From assembly GCA_031549165.1 (NCBI GenBank), contig JAVBQE010000043.1, positions 1 to 7,049 on the forward strand: a stretch of 7,049 nt of DNA, read 5' to 3'. A program made the position numbers and the translations under genes. Positions 5,652 through 7,049 of the stretch are shown piece by piece. The stretch's first letter is position 1, and each line of letters starts with the position of its first letter. This DNA is from Parelusimicrobium sp031549165. GTDB lineage: Bacteria > Elusimicrobiota > Elusimicrobia > Elusimicrobiales > Elusimicrobiaceae. The notes beneath the pieces were generated by a model. The model made no database searches. It was given only the letters and a program-made list of their open reading frames with translations, and was not told the DNA's origin.

Positions 5652-7049
5652 TTTTCGCTCTCTAACATCATTATAACTTTTCCGGTGGACGCGCGGCCTA
5701 AATCGTCTATCGCTTTGACGATGAATGCGCCGGACTTTGGGTTTATAAAAATAGTTTCGTTACGCGCGGAAGCGCCTATGTAGCTTTCCCCTACAAACCA
5801 AAATATTTTGGAGGCGTCCGGGTCAATTTCTGCTTTAAGCGGAATAATTTTACTCTCTATGTCGCTTTCTTTAAAAGAATATATTACATCTTTCGTCGGG
5901 AAAATTATCATGGGCGGCGCGCCCTGGTTAACGGTTTCCTCAATGGTGCAGCCCGGCACGTAGCGCGGAACTTCTCTGTGTATTATGCCGCCTGCTTTAA
6001 ACAAGTCCTCAATTTCAGACGGCCAAAATTCATAAACCTCTATTTTAGTTTTGCCTTTTTCATACTTGCACGCGCGCAGGCCCGTGGCTATATCTATTAA
6101 AACCGGCCTGTGTACGTCCGACACTTTGATGGGTGACACGCCGGGTATAAAGTAGGCTTTAAATGTGGAAGGGCAGTATTTGCCCGGCAAATCCCCCGTG
6201 GTTTCACAGACGTCCACCTGCGTTATTTTAAGGCCGTCTGTACTTAGCGGGCGCGCATTAAAATTTTCTTTATTTTTTTCCACCACTTTAATGATGTCAA
6301 AAAATAACGGAAGCGCTGCTGTGCGGCCTAAGAAAAAGTTATTGCCTTTGCCGCTAAAGTTGCCCGCCCAGACAACCAGCACATAATCCTCAAACACACC
6401 CGCCGTCCACGCGTCCTTAAACGACGAAGATGTGCCTGTTTTAAAATAAACAGGATATATTTTTTCCACACTGTTCTTGATAACTCTGTACGGCCGATGG
6501 TTGCCTTTAAGCATATCCAGCGCGATGAAGGAGGCTTCCGGTGTTAGGAGCGTCTGCGCCGGAGAATTTTTGGTATTTTTAGTAAATTTAGGCTCTGTGT
6601 AAACACCTTTGTTAGCAAGCGCAGCGTAAAGGCCCGCTATTTCTTTGGCGCTAAGTTCAAACGAGCCGAGCGCCAGGCCCGTGCCGTAATATGCGCCGTT
6701 TTTTAAACCTTGCACGCCGCCCTTTTTTATAGTGTTAATAAAATTATCATAGCCTACTTTTGTAACAAGTTCTATGGCCGGGATATTGCGGCTGCGCGTA
6801 AGCGCGTCGGCGGCAAGCAAAGGCCCGGCAAACTGCCTGTCCGAGTTTTCCGGCGAATACACGCCGAAATTCTTTTTAGTATCCTTAAGAAGCGTGCCCG
6901 GGTGTATGAGCCCCTGCTCAACAGCCATGGCGTAAATATACGTCTTAAGTGTGGAGCCTGCAAGACGTTTTGCGTTGAAGCCGTTAACCTGGCCTAAAAT
7001 ACTTTCGTCCCAAAAATCCGCTGAGCCTAATGCGGCTTCCACTTCCATA
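5648..7049 (-). CDS. pbpC: Penicillin-binding protein 1C, C-terminal part (transpeptidase and BiPBP_C domains), 5' end outside the window
   Basis: About 466 residues of the C-terminal portion are present; the gene runs off the right edge. The first in-window Met (7048-7046) is almost certainly internal, because MEVEAALGSADFWDE aligns with the start of the transpeptidase domain in PBP1C proteins. The membrane anchor and the GT51 glycosyltransferase domain must lie beyond 7049. Counting from that Met, the penicilloyl-serine active site is S32-T-L-K35 (in LAGSTLKTY), the second motif is S86-R-N88 (in LTRSRNIPA) and the third is K203-T-G-T (in YFKTGTSSS). All three are intact. HPGTLLKD and FGVYSPENSD at ~49-70, and GTGLALGS at 122-129, are typical of class A PBPs. 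Residues ~384-460 form the C-terminal BiPBP_C domain, which together with overall similarity selects PBP1C over PBP1A/1B. The protein is expected in the inner membrane, polymerising and crosslinking peptidoglycan. Its TGA stop (5650-5648) overlaps the recQ start. In many bacteria pbpC sits next to a bacterial alpha-2-macroglobulin gene; any such neighbour would lie to the right, out of view. Confidence 0.93.
   Translation of the reverse strand, partial: MEVEAALGSADFWDESILGQVNGFNAKRLAGSTLKTYIYAMAVEQGLIHPGTLLKDTKKNFGVYSPENSDRQFAGPLLAADALTRSRNIPAIELVTKVGYDNFINTIKKGGVQGLKNGAYYGTGLALGSFELSAKEIAGLYAALANKGVYTEPKFTKNTKNSPAQTLLTPEASFIALDMLKGNHRPYRVIKNSVEKIYPVYFKTGTSSSFKDAWTAGVFEDYVLVVWAGNFSGKGNNFFLGRTAALPLFFDIIKVVEKNKENFNARPLSTDGLKITQVDVCETTGDLPGKYCPSTFKAYFIPGVSPIKVSDVHRPVLIDIATGLRACKYEKGKTKIEVYEFWPSEIEDLFKAGGIIHREVPRYVPGCTIEETVNQGAPPMIIFPTKDVIYSFKESDIESKIIPLKAEIDPDASKIFWFVGESYIGASARNETIFINPKSGAFIVKAIDDLGRASTGKVIMMLESEN
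5658..5662 (-). promoter_or_regulatory. Weak ribosome binding site of recQ inside the end of pbpC
   Basis: Minus-strand GAGAG lies six bases before the TTG start of recQ, within the last codons of pbpC. It is a poor match to GGAGG. With the non-ATG start and the TTGA stop/start overlap, this suggests recQ translation depends on ribosomes finishing pbpC. Confidence 0.4.

Noticed and set aside
7046..7048. ATG at the right edge as the true start of the PBP gene
   Set aside because: The protein would begin inside the transpeptidase domain, without membrane anchor or GT51 domain. The Met fits an internal position in PBP1C, and the frame is open to the window end.

Overview
The window carries three complete protein genes and one gene cut by the right edge. 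All belong to recognisable families. There is no sign of an insertion sequence, phage, CRISPR array, tRNA or rRNA, and no gene-free stretch longer than about 75 bases. It reads as a compact chromosomal housekeeping region, not an accessory island. The organism is probably a diderm (Gram-negative type) bacterium of moderate GC content, because PBP1C-family enzymes occur mainly in such bacteria. A glucanotransferase with two N-terminal starch-binding domains (DPE2 type) is typical of some anaerobic, often gut-associated lineages. An Elusimicrobiota-like or Bacteroidota-like source is possible. The sigma70-like promoter hexamers and the clear Shine-Dalgarno before malQ argue somewhat against Bacteroidota. 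This placement is inference and weak.

Layout from left to right. Minus strand, 5-2641: malQ, a DPE2-type 4-alpha-glucanotransferase. Next is a 75-base divergent intergenic region (2642-2716) holding two overlapping promoter candidates and a small dyad. Plus strand, 2717-3841: a polytopic membrane protein with the features of a GT-C fold, lipid-carrier-dependent glycosyltransferase. Its 3' end overlaps the 3' end of the next gene by 23 bases. Minus strand, 3819-5651: recQ, a full-length RecQ DNA helicase starting at TTG. Minus strand, 5648 to beyond 7049: the C-terminal part of pbpC (penicillin-binding protein 1C), whose stop codon overlaps the recQ start.

The pbpC and recQ genes form a transcription unit running leftward, with a 4-base TTGA stop/start overlap that suggests translational coupling. 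The membrane glycosyltransferase and malQ are transcribed divergently from the short shared region. No shared pathway for the four genes is evident: malQ serves cytosolic alpha-glucan metabolism, recQ genome maintenance, pbpC peptidoglycan synthesis, and the GT-C protein glycosylation of an unknown envelope acceptor.

I found no convincing new system. The points most worth a second look are a probable leaderless start for the GT-C gene, the overlapping divergent promoters with a dyad across them, an Arg-to-Leu change in RecQ motif 0, and the coupled pbpC-recQ junction.
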